A stretch of 33,685 nucleotides of DNA from Pseudomonadota bacterium (GCA_026388255.1 JAPLKC010000094.1:16597-50281); one strand, 5' to 3'. Numbered from the stretch's first letter, positions 8,254-16,926 are shown. Program-made: numbers and translations. Notes: generated by a model not told the origin, from the letters alone.

Positions 8254-9011
8254 ATACCCCTCTTGGATGATTTTATGAAATTAATCAGTTCGTTTATATT
8301 TTCACCCTCAAGCTCATCCTGAATAATTTTCAAAGATGTTTCCAGCGGCAGGGATGACCTGAAAAGGATTCTGTATGCTTTTTTCAGTTTAGAAATTTCT
8401 TCTTTTGAAAAGCCGCGACGCTCCAGCCCGACTACATTCAAACCGTATGGCTTTGACCTGCCCCCTGCTGCTATAATAAAAGGCGGGATGTCCTTTGGAA
8501 CCCCTGTGAGACCGCTTATGAAAGCATATTTACCGATTTTGCAGAACTGGTGTACTGCACAAAGCCCGCCAAATATTACAAAATCATCTACCTCGACATG
8601 TCCGGCCAAAGTGGCACAGTTTGCCATTATTATGTTGTTGCCGATATTGCAGTCGTGGGCAATATGCACATAGGCCATAATGAAATTGCCGTTTCCAACC
8701 TTTGTAATACCTCCCCCGTGTGGTGTTCCTTTGTTTATTGTTACGTAGTCCTTTATTATATTGTCGTTTCCTATAATTACCTTTGTATCTTCGTCTTTAT
8801 AAGTTAAATCTTGCGGAGGCCCTCCTATGGATGCGAAAGGGCTTATTGTGCAGTTCTCGCCTATTTCAGTGTTCCCCTGTATTACAATGTGCATTAACAG
8901 TTTTGTGCCTTTTCCATTCTTTGCTTTGTCCTCAATTATGCAGTATGGCCCTATATAGACACTTTCATCAATCTCTGCATTTTTATTAATAATGGCAGTA
9001 GGGTGTATCAA
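8244..9011 (-). CDS. lpxA: acyl-[ACP]-UDP-N-acetylglucosamine O-acyltransferase
   Basis: LpxA catalyses the first step of lipid A synthesis, moving a 3-hydroxyacyl chain from ACP to the 3-position of UDP-GlcNAc (or its 3-amino analogue). The 255-residue protein has a left-handed beta-helix of hexapeptide repeats from residue 1 to about 190, then an alpha-helical C-terminus. Catalytic-site motifs are HIAHDCNIGNN, ANCATLAGHVEVDDF and GGLCAVHQF. The C-terminal GLERRGFSKEEI matches the family. The start is TTG at 9011 (MIHPTA, the canonical N-terminus), with AAGGAG about 8 nt upstream. It lies 12 nt after fabZ, one of the few gaps in the operon. Confidence 0.96.
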   Translation of the reverse strand: MIHPTAIINKNAEIDESVYIGPYCIIEDKAKNGKGTKLLMHIVIQGNTEIGENCTISPFASIGGPPQDLTYKDEDTKVIIGNDNIIKDYVTINKGTPHGGGITKVGNGNFIMAYVHIAHDCNIGNNIIMANCATLAGHVEVDDFVIFGGLCAVHQFCKIGKYAFISGLTGVPKDIPPFIIAAGGRSKPYGLNVVGLERRGFSKEEISKLKKAYRILFRSSLPLETSLKIIQDELEGENINELINFIKSSKRGICR

Positions 9012-9023
9012 TGTGTGTTCTCC

Positions 9024-9452
9024 TTATTCCTGTTTTAGCATTGCCATGATTTTTGCTTCTGCAACCAACTCGTTATCAACAAAGGCTTTTCCTTCAAATA
9101 ACCAAATTTCTCTTCTATGTTTTATTACCTCTACCACAAGCTTCAACTGATCACCGGGTATAACAGGCTTCCTGAAACGTGCATTATCAATGCCTGTAAA
9201 GAACACTAAACCCTTTTTATCAGGAAAGGATTTGAATGCCAGTACTCCGCCTGCCTGCGCCATTGCTTCAATAATTAGAACCCCCGGCATAATTGGCTTT
9301 TGGGGAAAATGACCTGTAAAAAATGGTTCATTAAAGGTTACATTTTTTAAACCAACGATTTTTTTGGAAGGTTCAAATTCTATGACTCTGTCAAGCAGCA
9401 GGAAGGGGTAGCTATGGGGCAATAGCTGCATGATTTCATTAATGTCAATCAT
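9024..9452 (-). CDS. fabZ: 3-hydroxyacyl-[ACP] dehydratase FabZ
   Basis: FabZ dehydrates 3-hydroxyacyl-ACP in fatty acid elongation and competes with LpxA and LpxD for the same 3-hydroxyacyl-ACP, which explains its usual location in lpx operons. The hot-dog fold motif [20 protein letters not shown] contains the catalytic His48 and Glu62. [14 protein letters not shown] is the typical N-terminus. The frame opens at a TTG (9458), but GGAGG lies directly against that codon and 6 nt before the ATG at 9452. I therefore choose 9452, giving 142 residues. The overlap with the lpxD stop is then 8 nt. Confidence 0.95.
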   Translation of the reverse strand: MIDINEIMQLLPHSYPFLLLDRVIEFEPSKKIVGLKNVTFNEPFFTGHFPQKPIMPGVLIIEAMAQAGGVLAFKSFPDKKGLVFFTGIDNARFRKPVIPGDQLKLVVEVIKHRREIWLFEGKAFVDNELVAEAKIMAMLKQE

Positions 9453-10476
9453 TATCAACCTCCATCTGGAGTTTCATTTCAATTCTTTTTATTCTTTTGT
9501 TTAACTTTGGAAGATTTTTTAAGTGACCTTGGAATCTTAGCCATTCTTTATGAGGCATATGGGGGTTTCCTGATATAAGTGAGTTCTCCGGCACGTTCTT
9601 TGTTATCCCGGTCCCTCCGGCGGCTTTGACGTTGTTTCCGATAACCACATGGTCCCTGACGCCTACCTGACCCGCAAGCACAACATTATTTCCGATAGTT
9701 GAGCTCCCGGCAATGCCTACCTGAGAAACGATAATTGAATTCTCTCCGATAGATACATTGTGAGCAATCTGGACAAGATTGTCTATTTTAGCGCCTTTTT
9801 TTATAAGAGTTTTACCGAGAGATGCCCTATCTATTGTAACATTCGCGCCGATTTCCACATCATCCTCAATCTCAACAATACCTATTTGAGGAATTTTTAC
9901 ATGCTTTTCTCCGTCCCATATGTAGCCGAATCCATCGCTTCCCAACACTGTTCCACCATGAATTATAACCCTCTTGCCGATAATTACCTTATCATAAATG
10001 ACCGCATGAGGGTATATAACGGTTTCTTCACCAATTGTCACCTCATCGCCTATATGAACAAAAGGGTAAACTACAACTTTTTTTTCTACAATTGTTTTTT
10101 CACCAATATATGCAAAAGGATATATTATAGCGTCATCGGAAATTTGTGACGTTTTTGCAACGAATGCTGAAGGACTTATGCCTTTTTCATTAATCTTCCG
10201 GGGATGAAATATTTCCGCAACTTTTGCATATGCCAGTGCAGGGTTTTTTGTAACGATAATATTTTTGCCTTTAAATTCATCTGGGTTTATATCTTTACCA
10301 AGAATTATTGCAGATGCCTTACATTCTTTCAGGTACTTTTTAAAACTGTTGTCGACAAGAAATGTAATATCGCCTTCTTTTGCTTCATGTATGCCTGATA
10401 TACCTGATATGGCAACAAGTCCGTTCCCTGTTAAGTCTCCCTGTATTTTTTCAGCAATTTCCTTTAGACTGATCAT
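9445..10476 (-). CDS. lpxD: UDP-3-O-acylglucosamine N-acyltransferase
   Basis: LpxD is the third step of lipid A synthesis, adding a 3-hydroxyacyl chain to the 2-amino group of UDP-3-O-acylglucosamine. The 343-residue protein has an N-terminal uridine-binding domain ([20 protein letters not shown]). A long left-handed beta-helix of hexapeptide repeats follows (about residues 105-290), with [22 protein letters not shown], the catalytic-site [13 protein letters not shown], and [15 protein letters not shown]. The C-terminal amphipathic helix is present. The start overlaps the ompH stop as ATGA at 10473-10476. Confidence 0.96.
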   Translation of the reverse strand: MISLKEIAEKIQGDLTGNGLVAISGISGIHEAKEGDITFLVDNSFKKYLKECKASAIILGKDINPDEFKGKNIIVTKNPALAYAKVAEIFHPRKINEKGISPSAFVAKTSQISDDAIIYPFAYIGEKTIVEKKVVVYPFVHIGDEVTIGEETVIYPHAVIYDKVIIGKRVIIHGGTVLGSDGFGYIWDGEKHVKIPQIGIVEIEDDVEIGANVTIDRASLGKTLIKKGAKIDNLVQIAHNVSIGENSIIVSQVGIAGSSTIGNNVVLAGQVGVRDHVVIGNNVKAAGGTGITKNVPENSLISGNPHMPHKEWLRFQGHLKNLPKLNKRIKRIEMKLQMEVDND

Positions 10477-11009
10477 TTTTTAATTGTTTTCTTTTTCGCC
10501 GTTTCATTATACAGGTTGATCACTTTGTTTGTTATATCTATATTCGGCGAGGCGAAGAGTATGCCTGCCTGATTTTTTTCAAGAATTATTGTGTATTTAT
10601 CTCTTTCACCCAGTGTTCTGACGACTTCTTCAAGCTCTTTCAGTATTTTCTGTGTGAATTCAGCATCCTTCTGCTGAAGCTCGGTCTGATAATCATTATA
10701 AAGTCTCTGGTAATCCTTTAATTTAATCTGATATTGTTTTTCTTTTTCTGCCCTTGCATCAGGTGTTATGGTTGCGCCCTGTTTTTCTATAGCGTCTTTC
10801 ATCTTTTGCAGTTCATCCTGTTTACTGTCGAGGCTTTTTTTCAATTTTTCAGCTTCCCCGGTAAGGGCATTTTTTGCTTCCTTCCCTTTATCGGATTCAA
10901 GCATTACTCTCTGAAGGTTTACATATACGATATTCAGTGCTTGTGCTATCAGGACAGATGGGAGAAAAAGCAATACAACTGCTACAACAGCCAATGAAAC
11001 TTTCCTCAT
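10473..11009 (-). CDS. skp: OmpH/Skp-family periplasmic chaperone
   Basis: Skp binds unfolded outer-membrane proteins in the periplasm and hands them to the BAM complex. The 178-residue precursor has a signal peptide (residues 1 to about 24, with the hydrophobic run VSLAVVAVVLLFLPSVLIA). The OmpH core follows: NIVYVNLQRVMLES, a long charged coiled coil over residues 45-120, and a C-terminal beta-strand region (YTIILEKNQAGILFASPNIDIT). The SD AAGGAGGAA just upstream of ATG 11009 is the strongest in the operon. That fits a chaperone needed in excess. It lies 12 nt downstream of bamA. Confidence 0.92.
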   Translation of the reverse strand: MRKVSLAVVAVVLLFLPSVLIAQALNIVYVNLQRVMLESDKGKEAKNALTGEAEKLKKSLDSKQDELQKMKDAIEKQGATITPDARAEKEKQYQIKLKDYQRLYNDYQTELQQKDAEFTQKILKELEEVVRTLGERDKYTIILEKNQAGILFASPNIDITNKVINLYNETAKKKTIKK

Positions 11010-11021
11010 GTTTCCTCCTTA

Positions 11022-13295
11022 TTAATATTGTGTACCTATAGCAAAATCAAATACATTTCCTCTTTCTCCACTTTTTGGAAAAAGATTAAATCCAATCTCA
11101 AGCCGTATTGGACCGACCGGGGAAAACCATCTTATCCCAAATCCCGCTGAAGCTTTCATGTAATCTTGCAGCATAAAACCTTTTGAATCATTAAACCCTG
11201 CCCCGGCGTCGTAAAATATTAACCCTTTTAAGCCAAGCGGTTTGTAAATCGGGAATATCCACTCTACATTAAAATAAAGCGTATTTCGACCGCCTATAAC
11301 TTCATCATCGGTGTCCTTTGGCCCTGCTTCACCATACTTAAAACCCCTTATCGAATTTAAACCGCCAACAAAAAAATTCTCGTAAACAGGTACCCTCTGA
11401 CCTCCGTAAGGCCTGATAGTACCTGCAGTGCCTTTAAAAAAGAATTCACTGTCCCAAAAACCTGCAGGGATATATTGTCCATAAAAAACAATTAATCTGT
11501 AAAAGTTATTATCACCGCCAAAAGGGCCACCGGCAACCTCTACAGAAGCCTCCGAATGTACCCCGATATGGGGTTTTAATATATCATCAATAGTATTTTT
11601 TATTAGAGCAAAGGTGAAGCTGCTTGTCAGTTTTGTTCCAGCCTGCTGCACTATATAGTTGGTTGCCGTTGCATCTATATTTGTAACCTCTGTATTTTCC
11701 AACCTGTATTTAATGCTTCCCTTTAAATCATCAGTAAAGGGCCGTATGAGAGCTATACTGCCACCCTGCTTTTTATAATCGTATGTGTCCATTATTCTTT
11801 TATAGTTAAACAGGCTGAAGCCGGCAGCTAAGTCCATATCAAAAACATAGGGTTCCAAATATGAAAACTGAAATTCCTGTGTAAAAGCACCGAGAGATGC
11901 GGCGAGGGAAAGCCTTCTCCCGGTTCCTAAAAAGTTCTCCTGAGAAATGGATCCCGACAAAATTACCCTATCATACGTGCTATAACCAATTCCAAAGTTA
12001 ATAGTACCTGTTGGCTTTTCTTCAACCGTAAGATCAAGGTTTACCTTGTCAGGTTCATCTGTCTTGATGATTTTGAAATCGGATTCTTTAAAAAATGTAG
12101 TATTTTTCAATCTTTTTTTGCTTCTATTGATGTTTGTCGCAGAGAATCTGTCGCCCTCTGCTATTTTTAATACTCGTCGAATTACCTTGTCCCTTGTCTT
12201 TGTGTTTCCCAATATATTGATCCTGTTAAAAAATATCTCATTTCCTTTCGTGATGTTGAATGTGATATTTACTTTTTGTGTATCGTCATCAATTAATGTC
12301 TGCGGCGAAATATCACAAAAAGCATAACCCTTATCCTGGTATAAATCGGTTATTGTTAAAACGTCGCTATGAAATAATGTTGACCTGAATATATTTCCCG
12401 ACTTACTTTTCATTTTGCTCAGCAATTCTTCATTGCTTAATAAGACATCTCCATTAAAGCCTAAAGAGCCAATCTTATATATATTGCCTTCTTCAATCGG
12501 CAACGTAATATCTATTGACTTCTTATTATCAGAAATCTTAATCACAGGTATGCCTACTTTTGTTCTCACATAGCCCTTATCGCTATAAAATGCTTCAATA
12601 TTTTTTTTATCCTCATCAAGTACATCTTCGTCAAGGATTCCGGAATTGGTAAACCATGAAAAAATACCCTTTTCTTTTGTTCTCATGTAATCTGTTAACA
12701 CGCTTTTCTTAAATATTTTGTTGCCGGTAAAGATTATCTTTTTTACAAACGCTTTTTCGGGCTCATCTATAAGAAATTTTAACTTTGCCTCATAGTCGGT
12801 TTCGTAATCAATTTCGTAACTCACCTTTACTGCATAATAGCCCTGACTTGCATAGTGTTTTCTTATTTCGTCCAGACTTTCTTTTATTTTCTCAATATTC
12901 AGGACTGAACCGGATTTTACTTTTAATTTGTCTTTTAAATCGGCTGTTTTTATCTTCTTATTGCCTGAAATAAAAATGGCCTTTATGGGTAGTCTTTCGA
13001 TAACAACAAATGTTACCACTTTGCCTTTTTCCGTATCTTGGACATCTATCTGTACATCGTTGAAAAACCCTGTTTTATAAATATTTTTCATATCTTCTCT
13101 TATCTTGTCAGGGTTATATGGATCGTTTTCCTTGGTTTTGATATTATTCATTATATAGCCGGTGTCAATTCTTTCGTTTCCTGTTATAGTGATTTTTATT
13201 ATTTTCTCTGTTTTATCTGGTTCCTGCGCCCCGACAGAAAAAGAAAACAATATTGTTAACAATAATATGAATGACAGTGTCCGGAATCTAATCAT
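11022..13295 (-). CDS. bamA: outer membrane protein assembly factor BamA
   Basis: BamA is the central Omp85 protein that folds beta-barrel proteins into the outer membrane. The 757-residue precursor has a signal peptide (residues 1-23, ending SVGAQ). Five POTRA domains span about 30-425, each with the GN and YxxxGYxxA-type elements (for example KHYASQGYYAV, EAFYSDKGYVR, DLYQDKGYAF). A 16-strand barrel follows. The barrel carries GTGRRLSLAASLG, the loop-6 VGGLNSIRGFKYG (the conserved RGF motif) and the C-terminal strand FPKSGERGNVFDFAIGTQY. No clear SD precedes the ATG. As first gene of the envelope operon, its promoter should lie in the 90-bp gap to nth or further upstream; I found no convincing boxes. 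Confidence 0.96.
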   Translation of the reverse strand: MIRFRTLSFILLLTILFSFSVGAQEPDKTEKIIKITITGNERIDTGYIMNNIKTKENDPYNPDKIREDMKNIYKTGFFNDVQIDVQDTEKGKVVTFVVIERLPIKAIFISGNKKIKTADLKDKLKVKSGSVLNIEKIKESLDEIRKHYASQGYYAVKVSYEIDYETDYEAKLKFLIDEPEKAFVKKIIFTGNKIFKKSVLTDYMRTKEKGIFSWFTNSGILDEDVLDEDKKNIEAFYSDKGYVRTKVGIPVIKISDNKKSIDITLPIEEGNIYKIGSLGFNGDVLLSNEELLSKMKSKSGNIFRSTLFHSDVLTITDLYQDKGYAFCDISPQTLIDDDTQKVNITFNITKGNEIFFNRINILGNTKTRDKVIRRVLKIAEGDRFSATNINRSKKRLKNTTFFKESDFKIIKTDEPDKVNLDLTVEEKPTGTINFGIGYSTYDRVILSGSISQENFLGTGRRLSLAASLGAFTQEFQFSYLEPYVFDMDLAAGFSLFNYKRIMDTYDYKKQGGSIALIRPFTDDLKGSIKYRLENTEVTNIDATATNYIVQQAGTKLTSSFTFALIKNTIDDILKPHIGVHSEASVEVAGGPFGGDNNFYRLIVFYGQYIPAGFWDSEFFFKGTAGTIRPYGGQRVPVYENFFVGGLNSIRGFKYGEAGPKDTDDEVIGGRNTLYFNVEWIFPIYKPLGLKGLIFYDAGAGFNDSKGFMLQDYMKASAGFGIRWFSPVGPIRLEIGFNLFPKSGERGNVFDFAIGTQY

Positions 13296-13385
13296 AATGG
13301 ATATGGAAAATTAACAAATATAAGGTGTTGTTGTAAAGGTAAAAAATCACATTCCCTTGCCAAGGAAGAAAAATGAATACATTTT

Positions 13386-14039
13386 CTATCTGTACTTCAG
13401 GACTCCCGACTTATTACACAGGTGGGATATCGGGCATATGCTGCAATGCGGGGATATGGGTTTGCAAATATTTTTACCGAATGTCACAAGAAGGGTGTTG
13501 TAAATAATCCAATATTTTTTAGGGAGCACTTTTCTTAAAACCTCTTCTGTTTGATGAGGATTTTTTGTCATCACAATGCCAATCCTGTTGGATATCCTGT
13601 GAACGTGTGTATCAACGCATATCCCAAGCTTGTTATAGCCTTCTGTTATGACCAGGTTTGCAGTTTTTCTCCCTATGCCTTTTATTTTCAGTAATTCGTC
13701 AATTGAATCAGGCACTTTACCTTCATAGACATCGATAATGATTCTGGATACATTTTTGAGAACAGCCGATTTATTTTTATAAAAACCGACAGGATAAATC
13801 AGTTCCCGGAGCCTTTCAATGGGAAATGACAGCATCTCTTCCGGTGTTCTTATCTCTTTTGTGAGCTTGTCCATAACCTTTTCGGTCAGCTCATCCTTTG
13901 TCCTGAGGCTCAGGAGCGTGCCGACAAGCACTAAATAAGGGTTTCTATTTTCTTTTTTTGAAATTTTTGTGACAACAGGCACATTATTCTTAAAGGTATT
14001 TTTAAGTATATCTATCATTTCTTTGAATTGAAAAGGCAT
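13386..14039 (-). CDS. nth: endonuclease III (DNA glycosylase/AP lyase)
   Basis: Nth removes oxidised pyrimidines and nicks the abasic site. The helix-hairpin-helix LLKIKGIGRKTANLV carries the catalytic Lys, and CVDTHVHRISNRIG carries the catalytic Asp. The C-terminal [4Fe-4S] ligands are Cys-x6-Cys-x2-Cys-x5-Cys (ICKPISPHCSICPISHLC). The helix usually reading LSAQATD in E. coli is LSLRTKD here, closer to archaeal-type endonuclease III sequences. The frame opens at a GTG (14045), but that codon is part of the SD (GAGGTG). The ATG at 14039, 5 nt after GAGG, is the better start and gives 217 residues. It is read in the same direction as bamA, 90 bp upstream of it. Confidence 0.93.
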   Translation of the reverse strand: MPFQFKEMIDILKNTFKNNVPVVTKISKKENRNPYLVLVGTLLSLRTKDELTEKVMDKLTKEIRTPEEMLSFPIERLRELIYPVGFYKNKSAVLKNVSRIIIDVYEGKVPDSIDELLKIKGIGRKTANLVITEGYNKLGICVDTHVHRISNRIGIVMTKNPHQTEEVLRKVLPKKYWIIYNTLLVTFGKNICKPISPHCSICPISHLCNKSGVLKYR

Positions 14040-14096
14040 TAACACCTCTTTTTTACGTACAATAATAACGGGCAGAATCAGTGAATAGTGAATTTA

Positions 14097-14543
14097 TTAA
14101 CTTACTATTTCTTTTACCCATTTTTTCATATGCTCGACATGAGACCCTTCCCAATATACTTTCCTGCAAAACGGACAGAATTTAAAAATGTCATATGTGT
14201 GAAAGATAAATTCAGGCACAAGACTTTCGATGTCGTCTTTTTTAACATTATTCAGCAGTGTATTGCATCTTATGCACCTTTTCATTATGGTATTTTTATC
14301 AATATGAGGTTCAATAATATTTTTTATCTCTGCAAGCTGATCAATTATATTGTTTGATTTTATATAAATGCAGTTACTGTATAATGATTTTTGCATCTTT
14401 CTTTTTGTAAAAAGAAGCGCGGGATTAGTTTCTTTTTTGTATCCGTTCAGCATGGCCATTGATTTAATATAAATTGTATCAAAGCCGAGGATTCTCAAAT
14501 AATTCGAAAGCTTACCCAGCATTGCATCGCATAGGAATCTCAT
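14097..14543 (-). CDS. Mut7-C RNase-like domain protein with C-terminal zinc ribbon
   Basis: This 148-residue protein matches the stand-alone Mut7-C family (COG1656-type, a PIN-like fold). It starts MRFLCDAMLGKLSNYLRILG, where Asp6 aligns with the first acidic site residue, then GFDTIYI. Its C-terminal half holds two Cys pairs (Cys90/Cys93 and Cys123/Cys126) followed by GSHVEHM, the zinc-ribbon end of the family. The segment that normally reads LLTRD is LLFTKRKM here, so an acidic residue expected in the active site is missing. A role in RNA or tRNA processing or decay is possible, but I cannot name a substrate. AAAGGCAG precedes ATG 14543. Confidence 0.8.
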   Translation of the reverse strand: MRFLCDAMLGKLSNYLRILGFDTIYIKSMAMLNGYKKETNPALLFTKRKMQKSLYSNCIYIKSNNIIDQLAEIKNIIEPHIDKNTIMKRCIRCNTLLNNVKKDDIESLVPEFIFHTYDIFKFCPFCRKVYWEGSHVEHMKKWVKEIVS

Positions 14544-14573
14544 ACCAATCTGCCTTTAAAATTGCATAATTTA

Positions 14574-14612
14574 GCCGGTTTCGTTATTGTCTGACAAAAT
14601 TAACAAACCGGC
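14574..14612. repeat. 8-bp inverted repeat downstream of the deaminase gene
   Basis: GCCGGTTT (14574-14581) and AAACCGGC (14605-14612) are perfectly complementary across a 23-nt gap. They sit just after the stop of the leftward deaminase gene. There is no T tract on the exit side and the loop is long, so this is at best a weak terminator or mRNA-end structure. Confidence 0.35.
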
Positions 14613-14631
14613 ATCTGAACCGGAATTTTAA

Positions 14632-15882
14632 TTATCTGTTTGCCAAATTCCAGGCAACCTTTTTTGTGTTTTTAAGGATCTCTTCCTCTCCCGGCACTAA
14701 TCTACCCTCCATTAAAACCTTACCCATACAGATTACCGTATCAACAGCGTAGCCGTTTGATGCATAAACTATATCGGAGTAAAGATTAAAATTAGGAGTA
14801 AATTCCGGTCGTGTCAGGTCTATGAGGATTATGTCGGGACTGTTTCCAACCTTAATATCCCATTCTCCAAGAAAAAACATATTGGCAGCTACCCTGGTTG
14901 CCATATCAAAGGTTACCTTAGCGGGCATGAATGTAGTAATCCGGGTAAAAAACTTTGCAATAAGCGATGCGAACTTCATCGTTTCAATAATATCAAGGTG
15001 GTTGTTGGACGCGCATCCGTCTGTTCCGAAACAGAAAGGTATTCCTTCCATGAAAAAATGAGGAAAAATCCTTCCTACCGCGAGTTTCAGGTTGGATACA
15101 GGGACATGGACCAGTTTAGATTTGCTTTTTCTCAATAGCGAGCAATCCTTTTCATTAAGCAGACAGCCATGACACCCGATAAACCTGTCTGATAAAATTC
15201 CGATTTCATCGAGGAATTCAGTAGGAGAAAGTCCATAACGCTCTTTTGAAAACTCTGTTTCTTCTTTTGTTTCCGAAAGGTGCATATGGATGAGAATATT
15301 TTCCTTCTCAGAGAAGTCTCTTATCCATTCAAGGCTCTCTTTTGAAACTGTATAAATCGCATGGGGCCCAAGGGTAAATGTCACATAAGGCTTATATTTT
15401 TCAGATATTTCAAAGAGTTTAATATTGTGCTCAATTTGCTCCTGACCTTTTTTTGCATCAAACATATCTATGAAAACAGCACTGATGAAGCCTCTTATGC
15501 CCATATCGCATACCGCTTTTGCCGTTGCCTCCCAGTGCCAGTACATATCGTTAAAAACAGTTACGCCGTTTTTTATCATTTCCAGACAGGCAAGTTTTGA
15601 ACCCCAGTAAACATCCTCTTCTGTCAGCTTGGCTTCAAGGGGCCATATCTTTTCTTCAAGCCATTCCTTCAGGGGCATATCGTCGGCATAACCCCTCATG
15701 AGCGTCATTGCCGCATGCGTGTGTCCGTTTATAAGGGAGGGTAGGGCAGCTTTATCCCTGCCGTTGATGATCCTGTCTGCATCACGCATACACTTTTCCG
15801 ATATTTCCTCAATTGCGCCGTTATTTATGAAAATATCCCTTGTATTACCATCCAGCATCACATCTTTGATGAGTATTTTCAT
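14632..15882 (-). CDS. mtaD: amidohydrolase, 5'-methylthioadenosine/S-adenosylhomocysteine deaminase type
   Basis: This 416-residue metal-dependent amidohydrolase of the TrzN/MtaD/ATZ group is predicted to deaminate the adenine ring of MTA, SAH or related nucleosides such as aminodeoxyfutalosine. Metal ligands are visible: the NGHTH pair (His54, His56), GPHAIYTVS, HMHLSET and the Asp in CFGTDGCASNNHLD. Further family motifs are TLMRGYADDMPLKEWLEEKIWP and GVTVFNDMYWH. ATGA at 15879-15882 couples it to the phosphorylase gene upstream. That pairing supports a deaminate-then-cleave salvage route (MTA to MTI to hypoxanthine and MTR-1-P). Substrate choice among MTA, SAH and aminodeoxyfutalosine cannot be settled by motif reading. 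Confidence 0.87.
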   Translation of the reverse strand: MKILIKDVMLDGNTRDIFINNGAIEEISEKCMRDADRIINGRDKAALPSLINGHTHAAMTLMRGYADDMPLKEWLEEKIWPLEAKLTEEDVYWGSKLACLEMIKNGVTVFNDMYWHWEATAKAVCDMGIRGFISAVFIDMFDAKKGQEQIEHNIKLFEISEKYKPYVTFTLGPHAIYTVSKESLEWIRDFSEKENILIHMHLSETKEETEFSKERYGLSPTEFLDEIGILSDRFIGCHGCLLNEKDCSLLRKSKSKLVHVPVSNLKLAVGRIFPHFFMEGIPFCFGTDGCASNNHLDIIETMKFASLIAKFFTRITTFMPAKVTFDMATRVAANMFFLGEWDIKVGNSPDIILIDLTRPEFTPNFNLYSDIVYASNGYAVDTVICMGKVLMEGRLVPGEEEILKNTKKVAWNLANR

Positions 15883-16610
15883 GAAAAATCCTTTTCAATT
15901 ATTGTTTTGATCATTGCTTCAATTTCCTTCATGTTATTCTGCCAGTTCCGGTTTATTTCTTCCATTGTGAGGGGCACCTTTATAATGCCATGACAATAAT
16001 TGTCAACGGAACAAAGGCTTGCATAAGGGATTTCATATTCCATACATAGTGTTGCTTCTGATGCCATTGTCATCCCGACGATATCACCGAATTGTTTAAG
16101 GAATCCGATTTCAGCCTTCGTTTCAAGCCTCGGCCCGATGGTCTGGATATAAACGCCGCCTGAATGGACATGCATCCTGAGTTCTTTGCACAATGCAGCA
16201 ATGTACTCTTTTATGCCTTCGTGCATCTGAGGCACAATAAATTTCATCTCCTTATCGAAAAATGTTGAAATATTCCAGAGGGATATAAAATCATCGGGTA
16301 TGACAAACGTACCCGGTTTCAATTTTATTTTTAGACTCCCGACAGAGTTTACAGACAATATTTTTTTAACATCCAGGTTTTTAAGTGCCCATATATTTGC
16401 TTTGTGGTTTATCAGGTGTGGAGGAGCCAGTGGACTCCCATGCCTTTGGATGAATGCTGTATTCTCTTTAATTTTCGAGTAGATATCTCCATAAGGCGTT
16501 TCAATTCTTTGTTCGTCCCATGAGGCAAATATAGATGAGTTTAATAGTGATGTCCCGCCGATTATTCCGTTCACGAAAAAGTATTTACTATTTACCAAGC
16601 AATGAGTCAA
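15879..16610 (-). CDS. MTAP/MTIP-family purine nucleoside phosphorylase
   Basis: This member of the trimeric purine nucleoside phosphorylase family is of the methylthioadenosine/methylthioinosine phosphorylase type. Motifs are GIIGGTSL at the phosphate site, ETPYGDIYSK, RHGSPLAPPHLINHKANIWA, LSVNSVGSL, GPRLETKAEI, and VGMTMASEATLCMEY. Beside a deaminase, the methylthioinosine-cleaving role known in Pseudomonas aeruginosa is the most economical reading. The start is uncertain. The longest frame begins with TTG at 16610 without a ribosome binding site, and a GTG at 16574 (giving MNGIIGGTSL) fits the usual family N-terminus better. The upstream 359-nt leader region contains hairpins. First gene of the salvage pair. 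Confidence 0.85.
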   Translation of the reverse strand: MTHCLVNSKYFFVNGIIGGTSLLNSSIFASWDEQRIETPYGDIYSKIKENTAFIQRHGSPLAPPHLINHKANIWALKNLDVKKILSVNSVGSLKIKLKPGTFVIPDDFISLWNISTFFDKEMKFIVPQMHEGIKEYIAALCKELRMHVHSGGVYIQTIGPRLETKAEIGFLKQFGDIVGMTMASEATLCMEYEIPYASLCSVDNYCHGIIKVPLTMEEINRNWQNNMKEIEAMIKTIIEKDFS

Positions 16611-16701
16611 GGATTTTTAAAACCGGGATTTCCCTCAGGCTTGAGGTTGTGAGCTATTTGCTCCTGCTCACACCGTAGGAGGCCTTTTCTTACCGTATGG
16701 G

Positions 16702-16723
16702 GTATGCTATATGTATGCTATAT
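16702..16723. repeat. 11-bp tandem repeat, two copies
   Basis: GTATGCTATAT occurs head to tail at 16702-16712 and 16713-16723, in the gap between divergently transcribed genes. Each copy holds the near-palindromic ATGCTAT core. It could be a pair of protein-binding half sites or simple slippage. Confidence 0.75.
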
Positions 16724-16897
16724 GCCTGTTATTATGCCAAATCACAAAAAACCCGTATCTCGTTCTTCGTATCTTAACTGCAGTGAATAGTTGTTAGTCA
16801 ATAACCTATTTACCATTGGCATAGAGGGGGCTCACATTTGAAAAAAAACAGGAAACCCCAAACTTGCATTACTGTTGATACTTAAAAACATTAGGTA

Positions 16898-16926
16898 TTT
16901 CTATTTTCCGAGTATTCTGATATAGT
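16898..16926 (+). promoter_or_regulatory. possible promoter and operator of the MarR gene
   Basis: TTTCTA (16898-16903) and TATAGT (16921-16926) are 17 bp apart, a weak -35 with a good -10. The -10 lies in TATAGTATATA, flanked by GATAT and ATATC at about 30 bp. MarR proteins commonly repress their own gene through AT-rich palindromes next to the -10, so this is a reasonable place for an autoregulatory operator. Evidence is motif-level only. Confidence 0.35.

Noticed and set aside
13296-13385. Promoter of the bamA operon in the 90-bp gap
   Set aside because: A TATATT-like -10 is visible on the minus strand, but no acceptable -35 lies at 16-18 bp, so I do not report it.
14574-14612. Inverted repeat as an intrinsic terminator of the deaminase operon
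   Set aside because: The loop is 23 nt and no T tract follows on the relevant strand. It is kept only as a repeat.
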